A stretch of DNA of 64,000 bases from the NCBI RefSeq assembly GCF_034057115.1, contig NZ_CP139195.1, positions 248,001-312,000 of the forward strand, written 5' to 3'. Below the pieces are notes generated by a model that made no database searches, had not been told where the DNA came from, and was given only the letters and a program-made list of their open reading frames with translations. The translations under genes and the position numbers were made by a program. Origin of the DNA: Pseudomonas sp. AN-1. GTDB taxonomy: Bacteria > Pseudomonadota > Gammaproteobacteria > Pseudomonadales > Pseudomonadaceae. Positions 10,688 to 22,417 of this stretch are shown one piece after another; the first letter of the stretch is position 1; each line of letters begins with the position of its first letter.

Positions 10688-11752
10688 TCAGGGCTGGCAG
10701 GCGGCCAGCTCGGCCATCAGCGCCTGCACCAGTTCGGCGGCCGGCAGGCGGCGCGCCATGGCCACGCCCTGGCCGGCCCACAGCGACAGGTATTCGCTGT
10801 GCCCCTGGCGCAGCGCCGCCTGGCGGATGTCGCCGGTCAGCGCGTTCTGCACCGGGTAGGCCGGCACCTGTTGTTCCTCGGCGGCGAAGCGGTGCATGAA
10901 CTCGTTGGCGATGCCGCGCGCAAGGCGCCCGGAGAAGGCGCGGGTCAGTCGCGTGCTGTCGTCGCCGGCGACGAGGATCGCCTCTTTCCAGATGGACGGA
11001 ATGCCCGACTCCGGGCAGCACAGGAAGGCGGTGCCGAGCTGCGCGGCCTGGGCGCCGAGCAGCAGGCTGGCGGCGATGCCGCGGCCGTCCATCAGGCCGC
11101 CGGCCGCCACCACCGGGATGTCGACCGCCGCCGCCACCTGCGGCAGTAGGGCCATCAGGCCGATGCACGACTGCTGCGGGTCGCCGAGGAAGCTGCCGCG
11201 GTGTCCGCCGGCCTCGCAGCCCTGGGCGCACACCAGGTCGGCGCCGACCGCCTGCCAGGCGCGCGCCTCGGCCACCGTGGTGGCGGTGCCCATCACCAGG
11301 CTGCCGGCGGCGTGGAAGCGCGCCACGCTGGCGGCGTCGAGGATGCCGAAGGTGAAGCTGACCAGCGGCGGCGCCAGCTCCAGCAGGGTCTCGATCTGTG
11401 CGCGGTTGTCCTCGCAGAAGCGCGCCGGCCGGCCGCCGGGCGGCAGGCCCAGTTCGGCGCGCAGCGGATCGAGGCGCGCCTGGGCGGCGGCGACTTCGGC
11501 GTCGCTGGGCGCCGGCTCGTCGAGGATGAACAGGTTGACGTTGAACGGCCGGTCGGTGAGCTGGCGCACCCGCGCCACGCCTTCGCGGATCGCCGCCGGC
11601 GCCAGGGTGGCGGCGGCGAAGGAGCCCAGCGCACCGGCGTTGCTGACCGCGGCGACCAGCTCCGGGGTAGTCGCGCCGCCGGCCATGGGTGCCTGGATCA
11701 GCGGATGGCGGACGCCGACGAGGGTGGTGAGGGCGTTGTCGATGGAGGGCAT
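10688..11752 (-). CDS. Nitronate monooxygenase-like flavoenzyme
   Basis: A 354-residue FMN-dependent TIM-barrel protein of the NMO/2-nitropropane dioxygenase family. Visible motifs are IQAPMAGGATTPELVAAVSN near residue 15, GCEAGGHRGSF near residue 178, and IPVVAAGGLMDGRG near 212, which form the FMN phosphate site. Family members oxidise alkyl nitronates such as propionate-3-nitronate. The start at 11750-11752 follows AGGAAG; a longer frame lacks a site. It is followed downstream by the DUF1059 gene on the same strand. Confidence 0.88.
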   Translation of the reverse strand: MPSIDNALTTLVGVRHPLIQAPMAGGATTPELVAAVSNAGALGSFAAATLAPAAIREGVARVRQLTDRPFNVNLFILDEPAPSDAEVAAAQARLDPLRAELGLPPGGRPARFCEDNRAQIETLLELAPPLVSFTFGILDAASVARFHAAGSLVMGTATTVAEARAWQAVGADLVCAQGCEAGGHRGSFLGDPQQSCIGLMALLPQVAAAVDIPVVAAGGLMDGRGIAASLLLGAQAAQLGTAFLCCPESGIPSIWKEAILVAGDDSTRLTRAFSGRLARGIANEFMHRFAAEEQQVPAYPVQNALTGDIRQAALRQGHSEYLSLWAGQGVAMARRLPAAELVQALMAELAACQP

Positions 11753-11792
11753 CGCGGGGCTTCCTGCACTGGAACGGGGCTCCAGTCTGCCC

Positions 11793-12296
11793 TCAATGCA
11801 GCGGCCTGACCATATACACCGCCGGCACGCCGTAGGAGTCGAGGTTGCGCTGCTGGCTGTGCTCCAGCTCGCGGGTGGTCGCATAGCCCAGGCGGCTCCA
11901 GAACGCCTGGGAGTCCTGTACCGAAACCAGCGCGGAATATTTCAGGCGGCTGGCGCGGCCGTGTTCCAGCAGGCGCTGCACCAGCGCGGGGCCTATGCCG
12001 CGCCCGGCCGCGCGGCGGCTCACCGCCAGGTCGTGCAGGTACAGGCAGTCGGATGCCTCGGGCTCGGCGAAGACGCCGTCCAGCGGCGTCACCTTGCCGG
12101 CGCGCGAGCGATAGCCGAACAGGTAGGCGCACACGCCTTCGGCATCCTCGGCGCCCCAGGCCAGCTCGGGGAAGCTCGCCAGGCGCTGGCGGATGATCTC
12201 GGCGCTTTCCAGCAGCGCTTCGGCATAGGACTCGGCCTGGATGGCCAGTACGGCGGCAATGTCGGGTTCGCCCAGCGGGCGCAGTCGGAAGGTCAT
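11793..12296 (-). CDS. GNAT family acetyltransferase
   Basis: About 167 residues with the GNAT fold. The acetyl-CoA-binding motif A reads DLAVSRRAAGRGIGPALVQR near residue 92. A terminal conserved motif (QDSQAFWSRLGYA) is also present. The acceptor is unknown. The start at 12294-12296 begins MTFRLRPL, the usual GNAT start; no good ribosome site precedes it, and an 18-residue longer form is possible. It lies 40 bases upstream of the NMO-like gene and may be cotranscribed. Confidence 0.82.
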   Translation of the reverse strand: MTFRLRPLGEPDIAAVLAIQAESYAEALLESAEIIRQRLASFPELAWGAEDAEGVCAYLFGYRSRAGKVTPLDGVFAEPEASDCLYLHDLAVSRRAAGRGIGPALVQRLLEHGRASRLKYSALVSVQDSQAFWSRLGYATTRELEHSQQRNLDSYGVPAVYMVRPLH

Positions 12297-12398
12297 GGGG
12301 CAATCGGGGACGCGGTGGATCGGGGAGGGCGCCGTGGCGAGTGCAATCACGCCACGGCGCCGGCATTATCCCAGATCGACGCGCGCTCTGCCCGTGGC

Positions 12399-13019
12399 TC
12401 AGTAGTCCAGGCGCGCGCCCTGCGTGCGGCCATGCACGGTGACCAGGTCGTAGGTGCGCTCCTCGTCCTTGTAGCGCTCGACGATGTGATGGGCCAGCCG
12501 GTTGGCGGCAGCGATCAGGCGCGTGCAGTCGGGCATCGCCGGCATCGCTTGCAACTGACGGTCGACCTCCTGGGCAGCCTGTCGGCCGTAGTGGTGGTGA
12601 CCCAGTTCGTGCTGCCTCAGCGCGACCAGGTAGCGCTGGAACTGTTCCTGCTGGCGGGCGCTGGCGTTGTCGAGGCGCGGCAGCTGGATGGTGGTGTCCA
12701 GGGTGGTGGAGACCCGGGCGATCCTGCAGGCCCCGTCGGTGTCCTTGTCCCAGCGGTATTGCCAGCTGATTCGCCAGGTAGTGTAGGCATGGAAGGTCTT
12801 GCCCTTGTGGCGGATCGGCGAGCTGTTGGCGAGCAGCTTGGACAGCGACTGCCTGCCGTTGGCCTCGACCCTGTAGTCGGTGTAGCTGAGGCTTTCGCTG
12901 ACCTCGGCGAAGGCATCGCCGGCGAGGAGGGCGAGCGACAGGGCGAAGATGATGAGGGACTGACGAGCAACCGAATCCTTGTGCTCCCGACATGCACTGG
13001 TGCAATGCAGGGTATGCAT
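12399..13019 (-). CDS. DUF922 putative zinc protease, exported
   Basis: A 206-residue protein with a signal-like hydrophobic stretch (IIFALSLALLAGDAFA, residues 23-38) and a zincin motif HELGHHH near residue 136. DUF922 proteins are predicted secreted metalloproteases; none has a settled role that I know. The first 20 residues before the hydrophobic stretch are polar, so the real start may be a GTG or other codon nearer residue 16. It stands alone, with about 740 bases of poorly coding DNA upstream. Confidence 0.75.
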   Translation of the reverse strand: MHTLHCTSACREHKDSVARQSLIIFALSLALLAGDAFAEVSESLSYTDYRVEANGRQSLSKLLANSSPIRHKGKTFHAYTTWRISWQYRWDKDTDGACRIARVSTTLDTTIQLPRLDNASARQQEQFQRYLVALRQHELGHHHYGRQAAQEVDRQLQAMPAMPDCTRLIAAANRLAHHIVERYKDEERTYDLVTVHGRTQGARLDY

Positions 13020-13760
13020 GTTGAGTATTCTCAGCAGGTTTCAGATAGATAAGTTCCCTCCCGTCGGCAGCAGTTTTCCTTGCGCAAGAAACATCGGCTG
13101 GATCAACTTGGCTGGCTGGTTTCTTGTGTCTGCAGTCTTGAAGCTAGCAAAGGGGGAAATTGCCGCTATTTGCCGGATATATGAAATTACGAAATTTCGG
13201 GATGGTCCGTTTATTTGGAGTGGGTGGTCAGTCGAAGATCTGGCGGCAGCAATTTGAATGACGCCCCGGGATTCCCGACGGCCACCGTGGATGCCCTGTG
13301 CCGCCGGGCCTGTGTCGCGAGAGCCTTGCGCGCCTGTCCGTGCTGCCGAGCGTGCGGCTGGAGGCCGCTGCCGTGCGCCTGTCCGGATCCTGGCAATCGG
13401 CTGCGCGGCGTCCGGATACTGCGCTTGCGGCATGTCGCTGCGGGTTTTTGGCAGTTTACTGCCTGCCGCAATTGCGGTTTTCTGGCGCTTCGGCGAGATG
13501 CTTTTCTGTCGTATTCGGATGTGCCCGAATGAGCGTTTGAATATCGGCGTTCGATAGCGGCTTAAATGGGAAATGTCGGTATTCGTTGTGCGGTGCATCC
13601 CTGTGGTGGACGCTGTCGCCCGGTAACGGCCGGGTGGGGTGGGAGGCATGGCGTGCAGCGCAGGATTTGGCAGGATGGCTATGCAGCCGGCGGGGTTTGG
13701 GGCTAGTCTGGATTGGCTGTGGATTTTCTCCTGGTGATGAACAATCGAGGAGTGCGGGCA
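13020..13760. other. Gene-poor gap of 741 bases
   Basis: Between the DUF922 gene and rraB the base composition is more AT-rich and oddly mixed than in the flanks. Several open frames cross it on both strands, but none shows protein-like composition or a ribosome site. It may hold promoters for the two divergent flanking genes, or decayed inserted DNA. No RNA gene was recognised. Confidence 0.5.
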
Positions 13761-14099
13761 ATGGCTACGATCGCTCCACACGATATCAGCAGCACCGTTT
13801 TGCGCCGGATGAAGGAGGGAGGCTTCGACTTTGCCCGAGCTCATCCGATCGAGTTCTATGCAATCTTCCCCGACGAGGAACGGGCAAGACAGGCCGCCAG
13901 CAGTTTTCGCGGCGAATCGCTGAACGCCCAGGTCGTCGAGCGCGATGGCGCCTGGCACCTGCAGGTGAGCAAGGTGATGTATGCCACCCATGCCGGCATC
14001 GACGATTTCGAGCATGTCCTGCAGGTGCTGGTGGCACCCCTGGGGGGGGTGCTGGACGGCTGGGGCGTCACCCAGGAAGTGGGAGAGCCGCCACGCTGA
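13761..14099 (+). CDS. Ribonuclease E inhibitor RraB-like protein
   Basis: A 112-residue acidic protein of the RraB fold: the start MATIAPHDISSTVLRRMKEGG and the central FYAIFPDEERARQAASSF segment match the family, whose E. coli member binds RNase E and slows mRNA decay. The ATG at 13761 is preceded by GAGGAG; a longer frame without a site was rejected. It stands alone and is followed by a strong hairpin. The exact family assignment is from pattern memory, so the regulatory role is inferred. Confidence 0.75.
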   Translation: MATIAPHDISSTVLRRMKEGGFDFARAHPIEFYAIFPDEERARQAASSFRGESLNAQVVERDGAWHLQVSKVMYATHAGIDDFEHVLQVLVAPLGGVLDGWGVTQEVGEPPR

Positions 14100-14123
14100 G
14101 CGGTTGCGCACGTTCACCCGACG

Positions 14124-14160
14124 CCCCTTGCAGCCGCTGCTGCAAGGGGGTTAATTATTC
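14124..14160 (+). terminator. Intrinsic terminator after RraB-like gene
   Basis: Perfect 11-bp stem CCCCTTGCAGC (14124-14134), loop CGCT, GCTGCAAGGGG (14139-14149), then GTTAATTATTC. Confidence 0.75.
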
Positions 14161-14360
14161 ATACGATCACGGTTGGTGCAGCGAGGCGACGAGGCTGCCT
14201 CCTTTTGAAGCGCCGACACCGAGAGCATGGAAAGCGCCTGCTGCCTTTTGGAGCACAGCCTGCAGCGATTAACGCCAAGCTCTTGATTTACAAGGAATTA
14301 TAAAATTGGCGCGGCCCTTGCAGGGTACGTGTCACGTGGCACAACAGGGAGCCCGCGAGC

Positions 14361-15797
14361 ATGGTTCGCAGCACGTACGACGAGATGTATGACGCCCAGG
14401 GCGATTGCCGGGCGCACTATCAGGCCTTTGCCCGCTGGCTGGCGGCCACGCCGGCCGAGCAACTGGAACGGCGCCGACGAGAGGCCGATCTGCTATTCCA
14501 CCGTGCCGGCATCACCTTCACCCTTTACGGCGACGAGCAGGGCACCGAGCGCCTGATCCCCTTCGATACCATCCCCCGCAGCATCCCGGCCCGCGAGTGG
14601 CAGCAGGTCGAGCGCGGCTGCATCCAGCGCGTGCGTGCGCTGAACATGTTCCTCACCGACCTCTACCACGACCAGCGCATCGTCAAGGCCGGGATCATCC
14701 CCGCCGAGCAGGTGCTGGCCAACGAAGGCTACCAGCTGGCCATGCAGGGCCTCGACCTGCCGCACAACCTCTACGCGCACATCGCCGGGGTGGATCTGGT
14801 GCGCGACGGCGACGGCACCTACTACGTGCTGGAAGACAATCTGCGCACCCCCAGCGGCGTTTCCTACATGCTGGAAAACCGCAAGATGATGATGCGCCTG
14901 TTCCCCGAGCTGTTCGCCGGCCAGCGCATCGCCCCGGTCAACCACTATCCGAACCTGCTGCTGGACACCCTCAAGAGTTCCAGCCTGGTCGACAACCCCA
15001 GCGTTGTGGTGCTCACCCCCGGCCGCTACAACAGCGCCTATTTCGAGCACGCCTTCCTCGCCCGCGAGATGGGCGTCGAACTGGTCGAGGGCGCCGACCT
15101 TTTCGTGCGCGACGAGCGCGTGTTCATGCGCACCACCGGCGGTCCGCAGCCGGTGGACGTGATCTACCGGCGCATCGACGACGCCTTCCTCGATCCGCTG
15201 GCCTTCAATCCCGACTCCATGCTCGGCGTGCCCGGCCTGCTGGCGGCCTATCGCAGCGGCAACGTGGTGCTGGCCAACGCCATCGGCACCGGCGTGGCCG
15301 ACGACAAGTCGATCTATCCCTACGTGCCGGAGATGATCCGCTTCTATCTGGACGAGGAGCCGATCCTCGCCAACGTGCCGACCTGGCAGTGCCGCAAGCC
15401 GGCCGAGCTGTCCCACGTGCTGGCCAACCTCGAGCAACTGGTGGTCAAGGAAACCCAGGGCTCCGGCGGCTACGGCATGCTGGTCGGCCCGGCCGCCAGC
15501 CAGGCCGAGATCGAGGCCTTCCGTGCCCGCCTCAAGGCCAACCCGGCGGCCTACATCGCCCAGCCGACCCTCAGCCTGTCGACCTGTCCGACCTTCGTCG
15601 ACAGCGGCATCGCCCCGCGCCATATCGACCTGCGCCCGTTCGTGCTGTCCGGCCAGCAGGTGCGCCTGGTGCCCGGCGGCCTGACCCGCGTGGCCCTGCG
15701 CGAGGGCTCCCTGGTGGTGAACTCGTCGCAGGGCGGCGGCACCAAGGACACCTGGGTGGTCGAGGAGCCGACCGCCACCGAATCCCGCGAAGTCTGA
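14361..15797 (+). CDS. Circularly permuted ATP-grasp protein (DUF404/407)
   Basis: A 478-residue protein of the circularly permuted ATP-grasp type 2 family. Characteristic strings include DLYHDQRIVKAGIIP near residue 100, DLVRDGDGTYYVLEDNLRTPSG near 152, and VKETQGSGGYGMLVGP near 358, which form the nucleotide and metal site. ATP-grasp enzymes join a carboxylate to an amine via acyl phosphate. It heads a three-gene unit with an alpha-E protein (14-base gap) and a transglutaminase-like protease (overlap), an arrangement predicted from comparative genomics to make and trim a small peptide; the product is not known. Confidence 0.9.
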   Translation: MVRSTYDEMYDAQGDCRAHYQAFARWLAATPAEQLERRRREADLLFHRAGITFTLYGDEQGTERLIPFDTIPRSIPAREWQQVERGCIQRVRALNMFLTDLYHDQRIVKAGIIPAEQVLANEGYQLAMQGLDLPHNLYAHIAGVDLVRDGDGTYYVLEDNLRTPSGVSYMLENRKMMMRLFPELFAGQRIAPVNHYPNLLLDTLKSSSLVDNPSVVVLTPGRYNSAYFEHAFLAREMGVELVEGADLFVRDERVFMRTTGGPQPVDVIYRRIDDAFLDPLAFNPDSMLGVPGLLAAYRSGNVVLANAIGTGVADDKSIYPYVPEMIRFYLDEEPILANVPTWQCRKPAELSHVLANLEQLVVKETQGSGGYGMLVGPAASQAEIEAFRARLKANPAAYIAQPTLSLSTCPTFVDSGIAPRHIDLRPFVLSGQQVRLVPGGLTRVALREGSLVVNSSQGGGTKDTWVVEEPTATESREV

Positions 15798-15810
15798 GGC
15801 GAGGAAAGTC

Positions 15811-16755
15811 ATGCTGAGTCGTACTGCTGCCGATCTGTACTGGATGTCGCGCTATCTGGAGCGCGCGGAAAACATGGCGCGGATGCTGGATGTCAGCCAT
15901 TCGCTGTCGCTGATGCCGCAGGGCGGCCGTGGCGACGGCCTGGAAGAGCTGGCCATGCCGCTGCTGATCACCGGCACCCTGGACGCCTACCTCGAGCGCC
16001 ATGGCGAACTGGACGCCGAGCGCATCCTGCACTTCTTCGCCCTCGACGCCGACAACCCGGCCAGCCTCTACAGCTGCCTGCGCGCGGCGCGCACCAACGC
16101 CCACGCGGTGCGCGGGCGGATCACCGCGGACATCTGGGAGAACATCAACGCCACCTGGCTGGAGATGCGCCACATCGCCGGCCAGTCGCCGGCCAACTTC
16201 AGCGCCAGCCAGTTCTGCGAGTGGGTCAAGGAGCGCTCGCACCTGTTCCGCGGGGCCACCGAAGGGACCCTGATGCGCGGCAACGCTTGGCGCTTCATCC
16301 GTCTGGGCACCTACCTCGAGCGCGCCGACAACACCCTGCGCCTGCTCGATGCGCGCAACCAACTGATGGGCGATGCGCCGTCCTGCCCGTCCACCGCACG
16401 CGACTACTACCAGTGGAGCGCCCTGCTGCGCGCGCTGTCCGCCTACGAGGCGCACGCCGCCCTCTATCGCGGCTCGCCCAAGCAGGCCCAGGTCGCCGAG
16501 CTGCTGCTGCTGCGTGCCGAAGTGCCGCGCTCGCTGCGCAGCTGCATCGCCGCCCTCAGCCAGATCCTCGCCGAGGTTCCCGGCACCAACGGCCGTCCGG
16601 CCCAGCGCATGGCCGCCGAACTGGAGGCGCGCCTGCGCTTCACCGGCATCGAGGAGGTGCTCGAGGAAGGCCTCAAGGCGTGGATCCACGACTACATCCT
16701 GCTGGTCCGCCAACTGGGCAACGCCATCCACAGTGCTTACCTGGAGGCTGTATGA
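15811..16755 (+). CDS. Alpha-E domain protein (DUF403)
   Basis: A 314-residue all-helical protein opening with the family signature LSRTAADLYWMSRYLERAEN. Alpha-E proteins have no known activity but nearly always sit next to a circularly permuted ATP-grasp gene, as here. The stop overlaps the start of the transglutaminase gene (ATGA at 16752-16755), so translation is coupled. A scaffold or partner role for the ATP-grasp enzyme is the usual inference. Confidence 0.9.
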   Translation: MLSRTAADLYWMSRYLERAENMARMLDVSHSLSLMPQGGRGDGLEELAMPLLITGTLDAYLERHGELDAERILHFFALDADNPASLYSCLRAARTNAHAVRGRITADIWENINATWLEMRHIAGQSPANFSASQFCEWVKERSHLFRGATEGTLMRGNAWRFIRLGTYLERADNTLRLLDARNQLMGDAPSCPSTARDYYQWSALLRALSAYEAHAALYRGSPKQAQVAELLLLRAEVPRSLRSCIAALSQILAEVPGTNGRPAQRMAAELEARLRFTGIEEVLEEGLKAWIHDYILLVRQLGNAIHSAYLEAV

Positions 16756-17540
16756 GGCTCGCCATCCACCACGACACCACCTATCGCTACGCCGATCCGG
16801 TGCGCGCCAGCGTCCAGTACCTGCGCCTCACGCCCCAGGACAGCGCGCGCCAGCGCGTGCTCGACTGGCAGCTGGAGCTGCCGCGGGCGGCCAACATCCA
16901 GCGCGACGGCAACGGCAACATCCTCCATGTGCTGACCCTCGACGGTCCGCACCAGGCCATCGTCATCGGCGCCCATGGCCACGTGGAGATCGACGAGCGC
17001 TGCGACAGAGAGGCGGACGCCGCCTCGCCGTTGCCCTACCTGCGCAGCACCCGGCTGACCGCGGCCGACGCCGTGCTGCGTGACTTCGCCCGCCAGTGCT
17101 GCGGCGTGCACCGCGACCGCGCGGCGCTGAGCGCGCTGATGGAGGCGCTGTACCAGCGCATGCCGTTCACCCCGGGCGCCACCGGCGTCGAGACCAGTGC
17201 GGCACAGGCCTTCGCCCTCGGCGCCGGCGTGTGTCAGGACCACACCCACGTGTTCCTCGCCTGCGCGCGCAGCCTGGGCGTGCCGGCCCGCTACGTGTCC
17301 GGCTACCTGTGCACCGCCGACAGTCGCCACCTGGCCAGCCACGCCTGGGCCGAGGCCTGGCTCGATGGCGCCTGGTACAGCTTCGACGTCACCCACCGCC
17401 TGGCGCGACCCGAGCGCCACATCAAGCTGGCGGTCGGCCTCGACTACCTCGACGCCTGCCCGGTGCGCGGCATGTGCCGGGGTGGCGGTCAGGAGCAGAT
17501 GCACGCGCGGCTGCGCGTCGAGCTGCTGCAGAACCAGTGA
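16752..17540 (+). CDS. Transglutaminase-like cysteine protease
   Basis: A 262-residue protein with the N-terminal bacterial transglutaminase-like domain (MRLAIHHDTTYRY, strands) and a catalytic core: Cys in GAGVCQDHTH near residue 160, His in SHAWAEAW near 196 and Asp in FDVTHR near 212. Bacterial members are mostly peptidases or amidases. The start overlaps the alpha-E stop (ATGA), the third part of the ATP-grasp unit. Function probably concerns cleavage or transfer of the peptide made by the ATP-grasp partner. No signal peptide is visible. Confidence 0.9.
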   Translation: MRLAIHHDTTYRYADPVRASVQYLRLTPQDSARQRVLDWQLELPRAANIQRDGNGNILHVLTLDGPHQAIVIGAHGHVEIDERCDREADAASPLPYLRSTRLTAADAVLRDFARQCCGVHRDRAALSALMEALYQRMPFTPGATGVETSAAQAFALGAGVCQDHTHVFLACARSLGVPARYVSGYLCTADSRHLASHAWAEAWLDGAWYSFDVTHRLARPERHIKLAVGLDYLDACPVRGMCRGGGQEQMHARLRVELLQNQ

Positions 17541-17547
17541 ACCCCGC

Positions 17548-17570
17548 GGCGGCTCCTCGGCGGAGCCGCC
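17548..17570. terminator. Hairpin between convergent genes
   Basis: Arms GGCGGCTCC (17548-17556) and GGAGCCGCC (17562-17570) with loop TCGGC, lying between the transglutaminase stop and the P-type ATPase stop, so it could serve both strands. No T-run. Confidence 0.55.
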
Positions 17571-17577
17571 CCCTCGC

Positions 17578-20262
<2,685 letters not shown>

Positions 20263-20330
20263 GACCGTCTCCTTGTGCTCGCCGCCCGGGTGACGCGACC
20301 GGGGGCCGCTACCTCTGGATTGTACGTGCT

Positions 20331-21104
20331 TCAGCCGTTGGCGACCTGCTCGCGGACATAGGGCTCCAGCAGGTCCTGCATGCTGTAGAAGCCGCGTTCG
20401 CGGCTGAGCAGGTTGCGGGCGGCGAACAGCACGCCGTTGCCGAAGGCTTCGCGGGCGATCGACTCGTGGCTCAGGCGCACGGTCTGATAGGGGAAGCCGA
20501 AGAGGATCTCGTGACGGCCGACGATGCCGCCGGCGCGGATCGACTTGATGTCCTCGGCCGACTTGTCGAGGGTCTCGGCGATCACCCTGGCGGTGCCGGA
20601 GGTCTCCGGCTTGGCGGCGAAGTGCTCCTCGATGATCTCGATGTCGGCCTCGGGAGCGATCTGCTTGAGGATCTTCGCCGCGAGGATCAGGAAGTTGATG
20701 CCGAGGGTGATGTTCGGCGACCACAGCACGCGGGTGTGCTCGCCCAGCGTGCGCAGCTGCGCGACGCGCTCCTCGGGGTACTGGGATATGGCGCTGATCA
20801 CCGCGATGCCGCGTGCGCGCGCCTCTTCTGCATAGAGGTCGAGGCCGTCGTGGCCGGAGAAGTCGATGATCACGTCGACCGGCTGGCGGTCGAGCAGATC
20901 GCGCATGGCGATCTCGTCATGGCCGAAGATCATCGCCGGGTTGTCGGTGTCGATGTCCAGGTACTGTGCGGCGGAGCGTCTCTCCGGATTCGCCGAACCG
21001 CGGATCACCCACTCCAGGGTGGTGTCGCTGCTGTGCAGCAGCACGGAGGCGACGGACTTGCCCGTACGCCCGAAACCAATCAAGCCAACCTTCAATTTCC
21101 ACAT
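20331..21104 (-). CDS. DapB-family oxidoreductase paralogue
   Basis: A 257-residue protein with an N-terminal Rossmann motif GLIGFGRTGKSVA and a C-terminal domain like dihydrodipicolinate reductase (WSPNITLGINFLILA, then EEHFAAKPETSGTA near residue 157). In true DapB this last motif is E-x-HHRHK-VDAPSGTA. Here the first His and the Lys are kept, but the second and third motif histidines and Arg are replaced and one residue is missing before SGTA. It therefore probably acts on another substrate or is not the housekeeping DapB. ATG at 21102-21104. The substrate is unknown. Confidence 0.72.
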   Translation of the reverse strand: MWKLKVGLIGFGRTGKSVASVLLHSSDTTLEWVIRGSANPERRSAAQYLDIDTDNPAMIFGHDEIAMRDLLDRQPVDVIIDFSGHDGLDLYAEEARARGIAVISAISQYPEERVAQLRTLGEHTRVLWSPNITLGINFLILAAKILKQIAPEADIEIIEEHFAAKPETSGTARVIAETLDKSAEDIKSIRAGGIVGRHEILFGFPYQTVRLSHESIAREAFGNGVLFAARNLLSRERGFYSMQDLLEPYVREQVANG

Positions 21105-21499
21105 CCTCGAGTGTCTGGTTGTTGTTGTCCGAATACGCCTTCTCCCGGGGAAAATAACTGCGCGTTCAATGCCCTGTGCGGCCGTCGAGGCGGACGAACC
21201 GCGGCCCGACCTTAACCCAGGGCGGCGCGTCCGGTCCACGCATGGGGGCGCTCCGAGCCTGCCCGCGGCATGTGACGAAAGCGGGACAGCGCCCTGCAGC
21301 CCCCGGTTCAAGCGGTTTGCGGCGCTGTAATATCCCGCAATGAAATCGGGGGCATTGCCGCCCGCTCAGCCCCGCCGCCGGGTTGGCTGCACCGGCACGG
21401 CGCCGGGGGCGTGCACGGTCTGGCAATTCTCCGTCGCGGCGCTTTGCCTCGCGGCATATGCCCAGTACGATCAAGGCTTTACGCGAAGGGAGAACGCGC
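21105..21499. other. Divergent intergenic region, 395 bases
   Basis: It separates the minus-strand DapB-like gene from the plus-strand moxR operon and must contain both promoters. No ORF with a ribosome site was seen, and no clear promoter box or RNA motif was recognised. Confidence 0.5.
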
Positions 21500-22417
21500 A
21501 TGCGCACCCAACTGGAAAGCTGCCTGGCTGCGGTCAATCAGGTGCTGCTCGGCAAGGATCGGCAGGTGCGCCTGGCTCTGGCCTGTCTGCTGGCCCGTGG
21601 CCACCTGCTGCTGGAGGACCTGCCGGGGATGGGCAAGACCACCCTGAGCCATGCGCTGGCCCGGGTTCTGGGCCTCAGTTACCAGCGCATCCAGTTCACC
21701 TCCGACCTGCTGCCCGGCGACATCCTCGGCACTTCGGTGTTCAACCGCGAAACCGGGCAGTTCACCTTCCATCCGGGACCGATCTTCGCCGAGCTGGTGC
21801 TGGCCGACGAGATCAACCGCGCCACGCCGAAGAGCCAGAGCGCGCTGCTCGAGGCCATGGAGGAGCGCCAGGTGACCATCGAGGGCGCCACCCGGCCGCT
21901 GCCCGAGCCGTTCTTCGTCATCGCCACGCAGAACCCGGTGAGCCAGGGCGGCACCTTCGCCCTGCCCGAATCGCAGCTCGACCGCTTCCTGATGCGCGTG
22001 TCGCTCGGCTATCCGGCGCGCGCCGCCGAGAAGGCCCTGCTGCTGGGCGAGGCGCGCCGCGACCTGCTGCCTCGGCTGGAGCCGGTCCTCGACCACGCCG
22101 CGCTGGCGCGCATCCAGGCCGAGGTGCCGGGCATCCACGCCAGCGAGGCGGTGATCGACTACGTGCTGCGCCTGGTCGAGGCGACCCGCAGCCAGCCGGC
22201 CTTCGCCCTCGGCCTGTCGCCGCGCGGCAGCCTGGCGCTGCTCGCCGCGGCGCGCGCCTGGGCCATGCTGGCCGGACGCGACTACGTGATCCCCGAGGAC
22301 GTGCAGGCGGTGCTGCCGGCGGTGGCCGGCCACCGCCTGCGCGACGCCGCCGATCCGGCCGGGCATGGCGGCGGCGCCCTGGTGCAGTGGCTGCTGCGTG
22401 AAGTGACGCCGCTCTGA
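21500..22417 (+). CDS. MoxR-family AAA+ ATPase
   Basis: A 305-residue AAA+ chaperone-like ATPase: Walker A DLPGMGKTTLS near residue 40, Walker B LVLADEINRATPKSQSALLEAM near 98, and sensor 1 VIATQNP near 143. MoxR proteins act with DUF58/VWA partners in assembly or activation of extracytoplasmic complexes. The ATG at 21500 has AAGGGAG upstream. It heads an overlapping operon moxR, DUF58, tgpA, CHAD in which each stop overlaps the next start, as in P. aeruginosa around PA2875-PA2873. Confidence 0.93.
   Translation: MRTQLESCLAAVNQVLLGKDRQVRLALACLLARGHLLLEDLPGMGKTTLSHALARVLGLSYQRIQFTSDLLPGDILGTSVFNRETGQFTFHPGPIFAELVLADEINRATPKSQSALLEAMEERQVTIEGATRPLPEPFFVIATQNPVSQGGTFALPESQLDRFLMRVSLGYPARAAEKALLLGEARRDLLPRLEPVLDHAALARIQAEVPGIHASEAVIDYVLRLVEATRSQPAFALGLSPRGSLALLAAARAWAMLAGRDYVIPEDVQAVLPAVAGHRLRDAADPAGHGGGALVQWLLREVTPL

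Noticed and set aside
13041-14117. Long minus-strand reading frame of 358 codons across the gap and the RraB-like gene
   Set aside because: It lies opposite the RraB-like gene, has no ribosome site or family resemblance, and its amino-acid composition looks like antisense of GC-rich DNA.
17548-17570. CRISPR-like repeat
   Set aside because: A single hairpin between convergent stops; no repeated units are present anywhere in the window.
20331-21104. Housekeeping dapB
   Set aside because: The conserved HHRHK-VDAPSGTA site is altered and one residue short, and the context is unlike the dapB-carA neighbourhood of Pseudomonas.
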